A stretch of 64,000 bases of DNA from a virus. Below, in pieces: positions 1 to 6,486 of the stretch. The stretch's first letter is position 1, and each line of letters begins with the position of its first letter. A program made the position numbers and the translations under genes. The notes below the pieces were generated by a model. That model did not search any database. It was given only the letters and a program-made list of their open reading frames with translations, and was not told the origin of the DNA. The stretch covers positions 103,757 through 167,756 of the IMG/VR virus record IMGVR_UViG_3300032224_000591. One strand, written 5' to 3'.

Positions 1-326
1 AGTTGCAGCGCTACTCGGCTACTGGCAAGATCGATACTGGTATCCTTGTCAACCTTGATGAGGAAGCGTTCAATCAGTTGGTTGGTCTACTTAAGGACAA
101 GAACTTTACGAGCATGCGCAAGTGGGTAGATAGCAACACTATCGATCAGACTGCCATGTTCCGTAAGTTCTATGATACTGCAGCTAGCTATATGACGCCA
201 GGTGGCGTAGCACAACTCGTTATGCTACTTGGTAAGTATCAGTATCAAGCTGCATTTGCTGCTGATCCAGTGATCAACTTCACTGCCTTCCTGACTGAGG
301 TCATGACCAAGTGTGAGTTCGAGTAA
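1..326 (+). CDS. 44: Clamp-loader large subunit gp44, C-terminal part (cut by window start)
   Basis: The frame is open from the window edge and ends at TAA 324-326. The visible 107 residues begin with QRYSATGKIDTGIL, which resembles the C-terminal collar domain of T4 gp44 (QRYSSKGVLDAGIL). gp44 is the AAA+ ATPase that loads the sliding clamp gp45 for the replicative polymerase and late transcription. The ATPase domain lies outside the window. The stop overlaps the ATG of the next gene (TAATG), as expected for the 44-62-regA operon. The call rests on C-terminal similarity and gene order. Confidence 0.8.
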   Translation, partial: LQRYSATGKIDTGILVNLDEEAFNQLVGLLKDKNFTSMRKWVDSNTIDQTAMFRKFYDTAASYMTPGGVAQLVMLLGKYQYQAAFAADPVINFTAFLTEVMTKCEFE

Positions 327-703
327 TGGCATATGATTGGCGATACGAGAACAGCATCAACTCCACCAAGGACTATCAGGATCCGGATGGGAATGAGCAC
401 AAGTACTCCGCATGGCGTACAAACTCGTCCCTGTCATACTTCCCTGATACTGTACTCTATGCCAATGATATGAACATGCTTCATCATCTGGATGACAAGC
501 CACAATACGACTACCTCTTCTTCTCCATCCGCCAGAAGAAGAGGTTCTTTAAGAGGGACAAGAAGCAGGACAAAGACAGCAACTTCGCTTTAGTTCAGGA
601 CCACTATAAATATAATAATACGAGAGCAAGGGAAGCACTGCAGATTCTTACGGAGAAGCAGCTCGATATTATTCGACAAAAAGAAGAAAAAGGTGGAACA
701 TGA
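326..703 (+). CDS. 62: Clamp-loader small subunit gp62
   Basis: This is a 125-residue protein directly between gp44 and RegA, the position of gene 62 in T4-like phages. It begins MAYDWRYENS and ends in a charged Lys/Glu-rich helix. gp62 is the single non-ATPase subunit of the gp44/62 clamp loader. T4 gp62 is longer (about 187 aa), so this is a short version. Its ATG overlaps the gp44 stop and its own end overlaps the RegA start, indicating translational coupling. Identification is by synteny plus size; similarity is weak by eye. Confidence 0.75.
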   Translation: MAYDWRYENSINSTKDYQDPDGNEHKYSAWRTNSSLSYFPDTVLYANDMNMLHHLDDKPQYDYLFFSIRQKKRFFKRDKKQDKDSNFALVQDHYKYNNTRAREALQILTEKQLDIIRQKEEKGGT

Positions 704-1098
704 ACTTAATCGAATCACTGGTTGAAGTGAGAATCGCTGAGGAAGAGGACTTCCTAAAGATCAAGGAAACTCTGACACGTATTGGCGTTGCATCTCGTAA
801 GGATCAAAAGCTTTATCAGTCCTGTCATATCCTGCACAAACAGGGTAAGTACTATATCGTCCATTTCAAAGAGCTCTTTGCCCTAGATGGGAAGCCTTCG
901 GACTTCACACCTGAGGACAAGGGAAGACGTAACACTATTGCTTTGCTCCTAGAGGAGTGGGGGCTGGTGAAGGTTGTAGAACCAGAGAGAATCGCAGAGC
1001 CTAAGGCACCGATGAGTCAGGTGAAGATCCTGCCTCATAAGGAAAAGGATAACTGGATTCTGGAAGCAAAGTACAATATCGGCAGAAAGAAGAAATAG
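700..1098 (+). CDS. regA: RegA translational repressor
   Basis: The 132-residue protein begins MNLIESLVEVRIAEEEDF and contains FLKIKETLTRIG and LYQSCHILHKQGKYYIVHFKE, recognisable as RegA. RegA binds around the start codons of early mRNAs and represses their translation. Length matches T4 RegA (122 aa) with a basic C-terminal extension ending GRKKK. The start overlaps gp62 by 4 nt. Confidence 0.93.
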   Translation: MNLIESLVEVRIAEEEDFLKIKETLTRIGVASRKDQKLYQSCHILHKQGKYYIVHFKELFALDGKPSDFTPEDKGRRNTIALLLEEWGLVKVVEPERIAEPKAPMSQVKILPHKEKDNWILEAKYNIGRKKK

Positions 1099-1100
1099 GC

Positions 1101-1472
1101 ATGAAATTTTTTGGTATGAAGGGCAAACGCCCTGCAAAGCCGATCGTTACTAAAACGCCGGCTGAAGTGAAGTTGGATATGATCAGGGACATCCTGTTCC
1201 CGCCGAGCGAATCCCATATCGATAAAGACGGAAGAAAGTTTCTAGTCGACTTCTCAGCTGACTTGAATCTTGACTCCGCCTTGTCGGACCTAGAAGATGG
1301 TTACAATGACAAGGCTTGTCAGCAGACCATCAAGAAAATCTCTAATCGTATTTTCGAGGTCCGAAAGATCCTCGAGGCCCATCAAGAAATCACCGACGCA
1401 GAGTACCTGATCGTCGACGACCTTGCGGAGGAAGCTTATGAAAAAGTTCAGGCGTCAGATAGAGAGCATTGA
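1101..1472 (+). CDS. Conserved phage protein downstream of regA, unknown function
   Basis: A 123-residue soluble protein starting 2 nt after regA, so probably in the same operon. The N-terminus is basic (MKFFGMKGKRPAKP); the rest is charged and mostly helical with an acidic C-terminal half. No signal peptide or membrane segment is visible. I do not recognise the family. Its end overlaps the next gene by 35 nt. Confidence 0.7.
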   Translation: MKFFGMKGKRPAKPIVTKTPAEVKLDMIRDILFPPSESHIDKDGRKFLVDFSADLNLDSALSDLEDGYNDKACQQTIKKISNRIFEVRKILEAHQEITDAEYLIVDDLAEEAYEKVQASDREH

Positions 1473-1653
1473 CAAGTTCATCGAGTCTCTAGAGGAGATG
1501 ATCGATGCCCGCGATGATATGTGGCAGGAGGAGAAGTTCTGCAACTACAAGCAGGCCGAAAAGATCCGCGTGGCTCGATACGAACCAGCTAGAGCTAGGC
1601 TAAAGGAAGCACTCACCGACCACATTGTTGAGGTCGTGGAGGAAGAGGACTAG
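1438..1653 (+). CDS. Small charged helical protein, unknown
   Basis: 71 residues, starting at ATG 1438 behind a good ribosome site (GGAGG). An upstream in-frame start exists at 1423 but is less well placed. The protein is highly charged, likely one long helix or coiled coil (FRRQIESIDKFIESLEEMID), with an acidic C-terminus EVVEEED. It overlaps the preceding gene and is the last gene before the terminator at 1732-1766. Confidence 0.65.
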   Translation: MKKFRRQIESIDKFIESLEEMIDARDDMWQEEKFCNYKQAEKIRVARYEPARARLKEALTDHIVEVVEEED

Positions 1654-1731
1654 CCAGAACCACATCCACCGGCCATGCCCAGAGCGCGTGTGGTGGACGA
1701 TTGCCGATCGGATGCTGGATTCCATACCCCC

Positions 1732-1766
1732 GGGGACTGTGACAAAAAAGTCACAGTCCCCTTTTT
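1732..1766 (+). terminator. Strong intrinsic terminator after the 44-62-regA operon
   Basis: A perfect 12-bp stem GGGGACTGTGAC / GTCACAGTCCCC with an AAAAAA loop is followed by TTTTT at 1762-1766. This is a textbook rho-independent terminator closing the clamp-loader/RegA operon. A related GTGTGAC-A6-GTCACAC stem recurs at 2038-2057. Confidence 0.93.
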
Positions 1767-1791
1767 GTTAGCCCCGGGCCGCATTTTCTAG

Positions 1792-1819
1792 TGTACTCTG
1801 CCGCCGGTTGCTATATAAT
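1792..1819 (+). promoter_or_regulatory. Early/middle promoter, TGTACT-N16-TATAAT
   Basis: TGTACT 1792-1797 and TATAAT 1814-1819, separated by 16 nt. It is preceded by GCATTTT and followed by AGGCCTATCAAATG, elements repeated in the next cassette at 2093-2120. It lies just after the terminator at 1732-1766 and reads into the small gene at 1858. Confidence 0.8.
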
Positions 1820-1857
1820 AGGCCTATCAAATGGTAACCAACCACTGGAGCTTAGCA

Positions 1858-2043
1858 ATGACCAAGGTTCACCAATTCATCACCCGCTATCCCACCGTCG
1901 ATGGCTACGAACTCATCTGCTTCGTCGAGGCATACGGCCGGCTTCTCAGAACCTCTGTTGACCTGCTCCTATCCGAAGGGCTAGAGTCCGACCAGACTGC
2001 TCGATTCTATATCGAGTGCATCGGCCGCATGAAGGGTGTGTGA
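1858..2043 (+). CDS. Small early protein, unknown
   Basis: 61 residues from ATG 1858, chosen because GGAG at 1846-1849 sits 8 nt upstream; an in-frame ATG at 1831 lies too close to the promoter and lacks such a site. Predicted mostly helical (MTKVHQFITRYPTVDGYEL). No known domain. Its TGA stop lies inside the hairpin 2038-2057. It probably belongs to the host-takeover class of small early genes. Confidence 0.65.
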   Translation: MTKVHQFITRYPTVDGYELICFVEAYGRLLRTSVDLLLSEGLESDQTARFYIECIGRMKGV

Positions 2044-2057
2044 CAAAAAAGTCACAC
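2038..2057 (+). terminator. Terminator-like hairpin overlapping a stop codon
   Basis: A 7-bp stem GTGTGAC / GTCACAC with an A6 loop, nearly the inner part of the terminator at 1738-1755. The stop TGA of the upstream gene is part of the stem. There is no U-tract, so termination would be inefficient or the element may stabilise the mRNA end. Confidence 0.55.
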
Positions 2058-2092
2058 GGTACGGCAATCGAGTCTGAGGCCGCATTTTGCGG

Positions 2093-2120
2093 TGTACTTT
2101 CCGGCCAGCTGCTGTATAAT
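2093..2120 (+). promoter_or_regulatory. Early/middle promoter, TGTACT-N16-TATAAT
   Basis: TGTACT 2093-2098 and TATAAT 2115-2120 with a 16-nt spacer containing CCGGCCAGC. The flanks GCATTTTGCGG upstream and AGGCCTATCAAATG downstream repeat those of the promoter at 1792-1819, so the whole cassette is duplicated. It reads into the gene at 2166. Confidence 0.82.
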
Positions 2121-2165
2121 AGGCCTATCAAATGCAGATTGACTGCAGACAACTGGAGCTAGACT

Positions 2166-2417
2166 ATGAAGTTCAGCAAGGCTGATTTCGACTACCACGG
2201 TGGCTACCTGACCTACGGTGCAGACCGTAAGTTTGTTGCCCGGTTTAAGTATCGCGGTAGCGTCGGCAAAGCTGCCTTCGTCCGACTCTTGACGAAGTAC
2301 TACACCGTTGAGGACTACTTTGCTAAGCTTAAGCATAGTGCTCCTTTCAAGATCCTCATGGATGATGGTTTTGTGACTGTCGATACAGTCAACCATCGTA
2401 TTCTTGTGGCCAAGTAA
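2166..2417 (+). CDS. Small early protein, unknown
   Basis: 83 residues with a clear ribosome site (GGAG 2154-2157) copied from the upstream cassette. Basic and aromatic-rich (MKFSKADFDYHGGYLTYG), probably a small beta-rich domain. No recognised family. It sits alone between two promoter cassettes. Confidence 0.7.
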   Translation: MKFSKADFDYHGGYLTYGADRKFVARFKYRGSVGKAAFVRLLTKYYTVEDYFAKLKHSAPFKILMDDGFVTVDTVNHRILVAK

Positions 2418-2419
2418 GG

Positions 2420-2439
2420 GTGTGTCTTTTTTATCACAC
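2420..2439 (+). terminator. Weak hairpin in third terminator-promoter cassette
   Basis: GTGTG 2420-2424 and CACAC 2435-2439 form a short stem around a T-rich loop. It occupies the same place relative to the next promoter as the stems at 1732 and 2038, but is degenerate. Likely a decayed copy. Confidence 0.4.
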
Positions 2440-2474
2440 TGACCAGCTATCGAGTTTGACATCGCATTTTGTGA

Positions 2475-2502
2475 TGTACATAGCCGGCCAGCGTGATATA
2501 AT
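2475..2502 (+). promoter_or_regulatory. Early/middle promoter, TGTACA-N16-TATAAT
   Basis: TGTACA 2475-2480 and TATAAT 2497-2502, 16-nt spacer with GCCGGCCAGC, preceded by GCATTTTGTGA and followed by ATATCAAAT. Third copy of the cassette; it drives the run of small genes from 2538. Confidence 0.83.
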
Positions 2503-2537
2503 GGTCATATCAAATACGGAATGACAGGAACTTGACT

Positions 2538-2651
2538 ATGGACTACGTGATCTTTGGAATCGTCTTTGTTATCGGCTGCTCGATCGCTTGGGCTGTCGGT
2601 GTTCGTCAAGGTGCTGCTTATGCGGCACGTGCTATCATCGAGGGTATCTAA
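2538..2651 (+). CDS. 37-aa single-span membrane peptide
   Basis: ATG 2538 follows the promoter at 2475 and a GGAAC ribosome site. The peptide starts MDYVIFGIVFVIGCSIAWAV, one transmembrane helix near the N-terminus, then a short basic/Ala-rich tail. Its stop overlaps the next ATG (TAATG at 2649-2653). Function unknown; inner-membrane location inferred. Confidence 0.65.
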   Translation: MDYVIFGIVFVIGCSIAWAVGVRQGAAYAARAIIEGI

Positions 2652-2749
2652 TGTCTAGCTATGAAACGTTCCTTGTGTTCTCGCCCCTTCTTGCTCTTGT
2701 TGCGGTCATGCTGATTGGCCTCATCGCGGTTGACTATATCGGAGAATGA
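2651..2749 (+). CDS. 32-aa single-span membrane peptide
   Basis: Starts in the TAATG overlap with the preceding peptide. It reads MSSYETFLVF followed by a hydrophobic stretch SPLLALVAVMLIGLIAV and a short acidic tail. One transmembrane helix. The tight coupling with the 37-aa membrane peptide suggests the two act together, but no function is known. Confidence 0.6.
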   Translation: MSSYETFLVFSPLLALVAVMLIGLIAVDYIGE

Positions 2750-2751
2750 TC

Positions 2752-3081
2752 ATGCGCCGTTCGACTCAGTATCGTGCCACCGTCACGACTCTCAATGATC
2801 CGCTTGTCGGGATCCTTAAACACCTTACTAAGGTGCTGAATCATCGGCAGAAGATGCTCGAGCTTGACGGCAAGGGCAAGGTTAAGGACTACTTTGGTGA
2901 TACCTATGTGACTCGCTATCGGATGATCCCCCGTGGTCGTCTCGGCAAGCACAATGTCCATGCACCTCTCTACGCGGTTGATGGACCACTCCATCGTGAT
3001 GCTGCCCAGACCATTCGGCCTGAGCATGCAAGTCGATTTGATCTGTACGTGTCTGCCTACTCACAGAAGGTGAAGTCATAA
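2752..3081 (+). CDS. Basic early protein, unknown
   Basis: 109 residues. ATG 2752 is preferred over an in-frame ATG at 2746 because GGAG 2741-2744 is then 7 nt away. The protein is basic (MRRSTQYRATVTTLNDPLVG; many Lys/Arg/His), soluble, possibly nucleic-acid binding. No family recognised. Its stop overlaps the next start. Confidence 0.68.
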   Translation: MRRSTQYRATVTTLNDPLVGILKHLTKVLNHRQKMLELDGKGKVKDYFGDTYVTRYRMIPRGRLGKHNVHAPLYAVDGPLHRDAAQTIRPEHASRFDLYVSAYSQKVKS

Positions 3082-3248
3082 TGGATGCTTTGATCGAAGA
3101 ACTCCTCACCCGTGTCCAGCGCTCGTATGAGCTGCTCGAGGCTTATGAAGCTCAAGGTGCTGCTCTATCTGATCGTGAGATAGGCTATGCCCAAGGTATC
3201 CGCGAGGAGATCGGCTTCTTAGAGCGTATGCTAGAGCGTTTCGTATAA
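3081..3248 (+). CDS. 55-aa helical protein, unknown
   Basis: Starts in a TAATG overlap with the previous gene. MDALIEELLTRVQRSYELLE suggests two amphipathic helices, acidic overall. Last gene before the promoter at 3250. No known domain. Confidence 0.6.
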   Translation: MDALIEELLTRVQRSYELLEAYEAQGAALSDREIGYAQGIREEIGFLERMLERFV

Positions 3249-3249
3249 G

Positions 3250-3278
3250 TGTACAAGCGTCCGTGAATGTGGTATAAT
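3250..3278 (+). promoter_or_regulatory. Early/middle promoter, TGTACA-N17-TATAAT
   Basis: TGTACA 3250-3255, 17-nt spacer, TATAAT 3273-3278 preceded by GG. Reads into 3301. Confidence 0.85.
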
Positions 3279-3300
3279 ATTCCTACAGTGGAGATTGACT

Positions 3301-3492
3301 ATGAGCATCAACGAAGCCCTTGACTATGCCGAACGTTTCGACCTCATGATCATGCGCTCTGAGGCTGAGGGTTGGACTCCGTCTGACTTTCGCTCTGAGT
3401 TGCTGATTCTCAATCGTGAATTCCTTGAGGAGGCCGAACGTATCGATCGAATGTTCGAAGCCGAGCACCGCTATCAGCAGGCGACTGCCTAA
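3301..3492 (+). CDS. 63-aa acidic helical protein, unknown
   Basis: ATG 3301 with GGAG at 3290-3293. MSINEALDYAERFDLMIMRS; acidic, likely a helical bundle. Stop overlaps the following start (TAATG). No recognised family. Confidence 0.68.
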   Translation: MSINEALDYAERFDLMIMRSEAEGWTPSDFRSELLILNREFLEEAERIDRMFEAEHRYQQATA

Positions 3493-3854
3493 TGACGATG
3501 CATCTGCTGCCGGCGTTCGTCACCTCGACGAACATGAACCAGAGAAAGGTCAAGCCTAAACAGCTTGACCAGCATGACGTATGGCTGCTGAAGCGCGGGC
3601 TTCATCCAGAGCAGATCCGACTTAAGAAGATTGGTGATCCTAACTGGAAGCAGGCATACACAGAGTCTTTGCGTACCGACCGATCTAGTTATCATTCGGC
3701 AGGCATGGGTTCTGGCAAAACATCTAAAGCTGCACCCAAGGTGTATTCCGGCGAGCGCAAGCTTCTCGGCATCGCCACGATGCATAAGTCTAATATGGTA
3801 CCTGTTTTTGCTAAGCAGGATGCCGAGGATATTGCTAGGATGAGGAGAGGCTGA
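3492..3854 (+). CDS. Basic protein, unknown
   Basis: 120 residues in an operon with its neighbours (4-nt overlap upstream, 1-nt overlap downstream). The middle is basic and disordered; the C-terminal part (KVYSGERKLLGIATMHKSN) looks more conserved in composition. A GMGSGKTSK stretch resembles a Walker A loop superficially but no ATPase fold surrounds it. Function unknown. Confidence 0.68.
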   Translation: MTMHLLPAFVTSTNMNQRKVKPKQLDQHDVWLLKRGLHPEQIRLKKIGDPNWKQAYTESLRTDRSSYHSAGMGSGKTSKAAPKVYSGERKLLGIATMHKSNMVPVFAKQDAEDIARMRRG

Positions 3855-4027
3855 TGGATAGTGTTATGATACAGGCTCGGGATACGACAGGCAACTGGCG
3901 TACCTATCTGATCGTCATGAACGATCCTCAGCGAATTTTGAGTGAGATGCGTTCGTTGCAGTCTCGCTACCCGAGCTATCGCATTCGTGCGGTGGATGGG
4001 CATGATCGAGTGATTGACATGCTCTAA
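3854..4027 (+). CDS. 57-aa small protein, unknown
   Basis: Starts in the overlap with the previous stop (GGCTGATGG). MDSVMIQARDTTGNWRTYLI is followed by a probable alpha/beta mini-domain ending RVIDML. Short but continuous with the operon. Function unknown. Confidence 0.6.
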   Translation: MDSVMIQARDTTGNWRTYLIVMNDPQRILSEMRSLQSRYPSYRIRAVDGHDRVIDML

Positions 4028-4036
4028 AAATAGTGA

Positions 4037-4065
4037 TGTACAATGCCTGAAAAACAGTGTACTAT
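4037..4065 (+). promoter_or_regulatory. Early/middle promoter, TGTACA-N17-TACTAT
   Basis: TGTACA 4037-4042 with a weaker -10 TACTAT 4060-4065 at the standard 17-nt spacing. Located 46 nt before the gene at 4112. Confidence 0.65.
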
Positions 4066-4111
4066 ATACAAGATGACAAATTGTCGTCTACTCAACATGG
4101 AGATAGTGACT

Positions 4112-4360
4112 ATGACGAATAAGACCGCAGCTCTTGTCGAAGCCTTTAAGTCCGGCAAGGAGCTCACCGCTGATCAGATCGCCTCTAAGTATGGCCTCGT
4201 CAACCCGACCGCTTCGGTCACTGCGTTGCGCAAGGCAGGCTATCCGATCTATCTGAATACTCGCAAGGGTGTTTCCAAGTATCGCCTTGGTACTCCTACG
4301 CGTAAGATGATCGCCGCTGGTTATGCTGCGCTTGGCGCACAGGCCGCTGGCCTCGTCTGA
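4112..4360 (+). CDS. Helix-turn-helix DNA-binding protein
   Basis: 82 residues from ATG 4112 (GGAG 4099-4102). An in-frame ATG at 4043 lies inside the promoter and is rejected. The core GKELTADQIASKYGLVNPTASVTALRKAGYPIY fits a winged-helix fold in which residues about 17-45 form the recognition region, split here as GKELTADQIASKYG and NPTASVTALRKAG. The C-terminal tail is Ala-rich. A small phage transcription regulator is the likely role; the target is unknown. Confidence 0.75.
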   Translation: MTNKTAALVEAFKSGKELTADQIASKYGLVNPTASVTALRKAGYPIYLNTRKGVSKYRLGTPTRKMIAAGYAALGAQAAGLV

Positions 4361-4371
4361 AAATAATTTCG

Positions 4372-4398
4372 CTGGAGCGGGTTTATTGCTCGCTCCAG
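4372..4398 (+). terminator. Hairpin after HTH gene
   Basis: CTGGAGCG 4372-4379 pairs with CGCTCCAG 4391-4398 around an 11-nt loop. No U-tract follows; instead CATAAATA at 4401-4408 follows. May act as an end-of-message structure. Confidence 0.5.
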
Positions 4399-4400
4399 TG

Positions 4401-4408
4401 CATAAATA
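4401..4408 (+). promoter_or_regulatory. Late-promoter-like CATAAATA
   Basis: One base from the T4 late consensus TATAAATA. It faces the 400-nt gene-free stretch and the tRNA array, so it could drive late expression of that region. Confidence 0.4.
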
Positions 4409-4810
4409 GGTCGCTGTTTGAAATTGTTAATGGACGCTTCGGCGTCCACTTTAGTCTGCGCCACTTGTTGTCGCATTCTAATGTGGACTTGAAGTGTCTC
4501 TTCATGGATATACAGAGCGACGCAAGATACCTTAGTGGTTGTCGGCATAACATGCGATCTTGGTAGTGTTATGTACTGTAGGCATACAGGCTGTATATCT
4601 TTGTAGAGACAACTTATTAGGTGTGGTGTTATGGAAAACTCCAGTGTTCCTGGATAGCGCACAGTCAATGGGTCCACTGTCTGCAGGCACGGCCAATACT
4701 GAGTTGTAACTGAAAATTGGGGTTGCTCCCATGCATAAGGTTACAGAGTAAAGCGAACGGTATGGCGGTCTATCCATATCCATAACATGACATCACTCCT
4801 AATAGGTTAA
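4409..4810 (+). other. Gene-free leader of the tRNA array
   Basis: About 400 nt without a convincing coding gene. It contains a very stable UUCG hairpin (TGGACGC 4431-4437, loop TTCG, GCGTCCA 4442-4448) and, directly upstream, the late-like box 4401-4408. The rest shows only short inverted repeats. It may be the 5' leader of the tRNA precursor or contain a small RNA; I see no assigned function. Confidence 0.4.
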
Positions 4811-4885
4811 TGGCGCATAGCTCAGTGGTAGAGCACTGTCCTGATAAGACAGGGGTCGATGGATCGTAACCATCTGTGCCAACCA
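4811..4885 (+). tRNA. tRNA-Ile(GAT)
   Basis: Acceptor TGGCGCA/TGTGCCA, anticodon loop CTGATAA, encoded CCA. The T-loop is ATCGTAA instead of TTCRANN: the 54-58 pair is A/T swapped. First tRNA of the array. Confidence 0.88.
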
Positions 4886-5035
4886 GAGTGTGGTTGCTGG
4901 TGACTCGTTGTGGAACCAGCAAACTTATCAATAGTAGTGGTTCGAAACGCTGCTATCTGAGAATACACCGGTGCGCTACGTACTCGGCGAAACACCAAAA
5001 GGGTGGGGTAAGAGCCCCAATGAGTATGGAAATTC
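4886..5035 (+). ncRNA. Structured spacer between tRNA-Ile and tRNA-Lys
   Basis: 150 nt without coding potential. Contains an 8-bp hairpin TTGCTGGT 4894-4901 / ACCAGCAA 4915-4922, plus short stems around CACC-AAAAG-GGTG and GGGG-TAAGAG-CCCC near 5000. The opening GTGTGGTT.CTGGTGAC recurs at about 5310 in the next spacer. Possibly a stable RNA like T4 RNA C/D, or a processing element. Confidence 0.4.
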
Positions 5036-5111
5036 GGACCGTTAGCTCAGCTGGTAGAGCAGGAGACTCTTAATCTCTTTGTCGTAGGTTCGATCCCTAC
5101 ACGGTTCACCA
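5036..5111 (+). tRNA. tRNA-Lys(CTT)
   Basis: Acceptor GGACCGT/ACGGTTC, anticodon loop CTCTTAA, T-loop TTCGATC, encoded CCA. Confidence 0.93.
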
Positions 5112-5121
5112 AATAGAATAT

Positions 5122-5197
5122 GGGGACATAGCTCAGTTGGGAGAGCGTCTGATTTGCATTCAGAAGGTCTGCGGTTCGATCCCGCATGTCTCCACCA
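5122..5197 (+). tRNA. tRNA-Ala(TGC)
   Basis: Acceptor GGGGACA/TGTCTCC, anticodon loop TTTGCAT, T-arm TGCGG-TTCGATC-CCGCA, encoded CCA. The G3:U70 pair typical of Ala tRNA identity is present (third acceptor pair G.T). Confidence 0.95.
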
Positions 5198-5423
5198 AGT
5201 TCAGGACTAACAGAGGAAGCAAATGGTTACCCTCTGTGAATGACAATAAGATGCTGGGAAACCCGATAAATCCAACCATGGAGTGCATCTAGTCAAGATT
5301 CTGAAACAGTGTGTGGTTACTGGTGACACTCCTAAGCTGTAGGAACCTTACTAACTATAGAGTCGCGTACGGGATGGTGTGGCTTGGCGAGGCCTGTGTA
5401 CACAACATCATCCCAACTAATTC
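5198..5423 (+). ncRNA. Spacer with a three-way-junction RNA
   Basis: No coding gene. GACT 5205-5208 closes with AGTC 5291-5294; inside, ACAGAGG 5210-5216 pairs with CCTCTGT 5231-5237 and AGATGC 5249-5254 pairs with GCATCT 5285-5290. The second half carries a GGGATGGTGTG ... CATCATCCC arrangement near 5385-5413 and a GTGTGGTTACTGGTGAC motif shared with the previous spacer. The pattern of nested complementary arms suggests a folded stable RNA. Confidence 0.5.
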
Positions 5424-5499
<76 letters not shown>

Positions 5500-5511
5500 A
5501 AGGCAAATAGC

Positions 5512-5550
5512 ATCAGGTTCCAACCTGATCCAAGGGATTCGCGAGTCCCT
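5512..5550 (+). other. Two adjacent hairpins in tRNA spacer
   Basis: ATCAGGTT/AACCTGAT (5512-5529) and AGGGATT/AGTCCCT (5533-5550) stand side by side between tRNA-Thr and the initiator tRNA. Likely precursor-processing or stabilising structures. Confidence 0.45.
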
Positions 5551-5601
5551 GCTCAACGGTTGTCAGTGACGATGGGTGCTATCGGAACTGTCAAAGTTTA
5601 T

Positions 5602-5676
5602 CGCGGAGTGGAGAAGCAGAATCTCGTTTGGCTCATACCCAAAAGATCGTCGGTGCAATTCCGACCTCCGCAACCA
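5602..5676 (+). tRNA. Initiator-type tRNA-fMet(CAT), atypical elbow
   Basis: Begins CGCGGAG and ends CTCCGCA-ACCA, giving the unpaired C1xA72 that marks bacterial initiator tRNA. Anticodon loop CTCATAC. Odd points: only two of the three initiator G-C pairs in the anticodon stem (TTTGG/CCAAA); the 7-nt D-loop AGCAGAA lacks G18G19; the T-loop TGCAATT has G at position 55. Confidence 0.85.
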
Positions 5677-5698
5677 ATATAGAAGACAGGAGATTGAT

Positions 5699-5998
5699 AT
5701 GCTTAAAGTTGTAGTAGTAGCTACGGTGAGTGCAATTGCACTTGCTGGTTGTACAGCACGAGAGCAACAGCTGCTTGCAGCGGGCGCCGTAGGTGCAGTT
5801 GCTGGTGCGGTTGTTGCTAGCGAGGTGTCTCAGCCTCGTCCATACTATGTGCAGGAACGCCCATATTATGTACAGCCCCGTCCTGCATATTATGAAGAGC
5901 GTCGCCCAATCTATGTGCAACCTCATCGTCGTCCTCAATGTTTCTCCACATGGGAAAACACCCATCGTGGTATGGTAGAACGTCGCGTCTGCCGTTAA
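5699..5998 (+). CDS. Small lipoprotein with PYYVQ-type repeats
   Basis: 99 residues from ATG 5699 behind AGGAG (5688-5692). The first 20 residues are a lipoprotein signal (VVVVATVSAIALAGC; lipobox LAGC, Cys19). A Gly/Ala-rich helix (AAGAVGAVAGAVVASE) follows, then Tyr/Pro/Arg repeats PYYVQ, then a C-terminal part with two Cys. The arrangement resembles small bacterial outer-membrane glycine-zipper lipoproteins. It sits alone within the tRNA array, perhaps captured from a host. Role unknown; envelope location inferred. Confidence 0.75.
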   Translation: MLKVVVVATVSAIALAGCTAREQQLLAAGAVGAVAGAVVASEVSQPRPYYVQERPYYVQPRPAYYEERRPIYVQPHRRPQCFSTWENTHRGMVERRVCR

Positions 5999-6005
5999 GG
6001 TTTGA

Positions 6006-6081
6006 TTCCCGATAGCTCAGCTGGTAGAGCGTCTGACTGTTAATCAGAATGTCCGTGGTTCGAGCCCACGTCGGGGAGCCA
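6006..6081 (+). tRNA. tRNA-Asn(GTT)
   Basis: Acceptor TTCCCGA/TCGGGGA, anticodon loop CTGTTAA, discriminator G, encoded CCA. Confidence 0.95.
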
Positions 6082-6252
6082 ATTCGTAGGGGTTGAGATC
6101 CTACAAATCACCACCTGTTCCGGGTTCAAGCGGTCATGGTGGATATAGGCTAGGGCTGCCTGAAGTGTCCCTGTTTCTTGGACCGTCTTCATCTCGGAAC
6201 CTACTCCGCGTAAAGGGAGAATGCTGGATGGCAGTAACCAGCGGCGAAATTT
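6082..6252 (+). ncRNA. Structured spacer between tRNA-Asn and tRNA-Asp
   Basis: 171 nt without a gene. It opens with a GTAGG...CCTAC hairpin shortly after the Asn tRNA and contains CCACC...GGTGG complementarity. The fold is less clear than in the spacers at 5205 and 8344. Function unknown. Confidence 0.35.
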
Positions 6253-6327
6253 GATCCCATCGATTATCGGTTAAGTCACCTGCCTGTCACGCAGGAGTGA
6301 GGGGTTCGATTCCCCTTGGGATCGCCA
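6253..6327 (+). tRNA. tRNA-Asp(GTC)
   Basis: Acceptor GATCCCA/TGGGATC, anticodon loop CTGTCAC, discriminator G, encoded CCA. Confidence 0.95.
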
Positions 6328-6486
6328 TCTTTGTGGTAAGGAAAGCCTATGGAATACCACTCGCTGCAGCAGCGTGTATGATAGGATCGGAGTAATTGAC
6401 CGATAAAAGGAGAATGGGCAAGTCAAAGGCCTTGAAACCAATGACCAGATACCTCACCTGCCATAATTTAATATAGAGGATAGTAG
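6328..6486 (+). other. Leader of the radical SAM gene
   Basis: No gene. Two hairpins: GTGGTA 6333-6338 / TACCAC 6355-6360 and CGCTG 6362-6366 / CAGCG 6370-6374. AGAGGA at 6475-6480 serves as ribosome site for the following gene. Confidence 0.4.

Noticed and set aside
3492-3854. Walker A motif GMGSGKTSK in the 120-aa protein
   Set aside because: No Walker B or P-loop fold context in a short basic protein.
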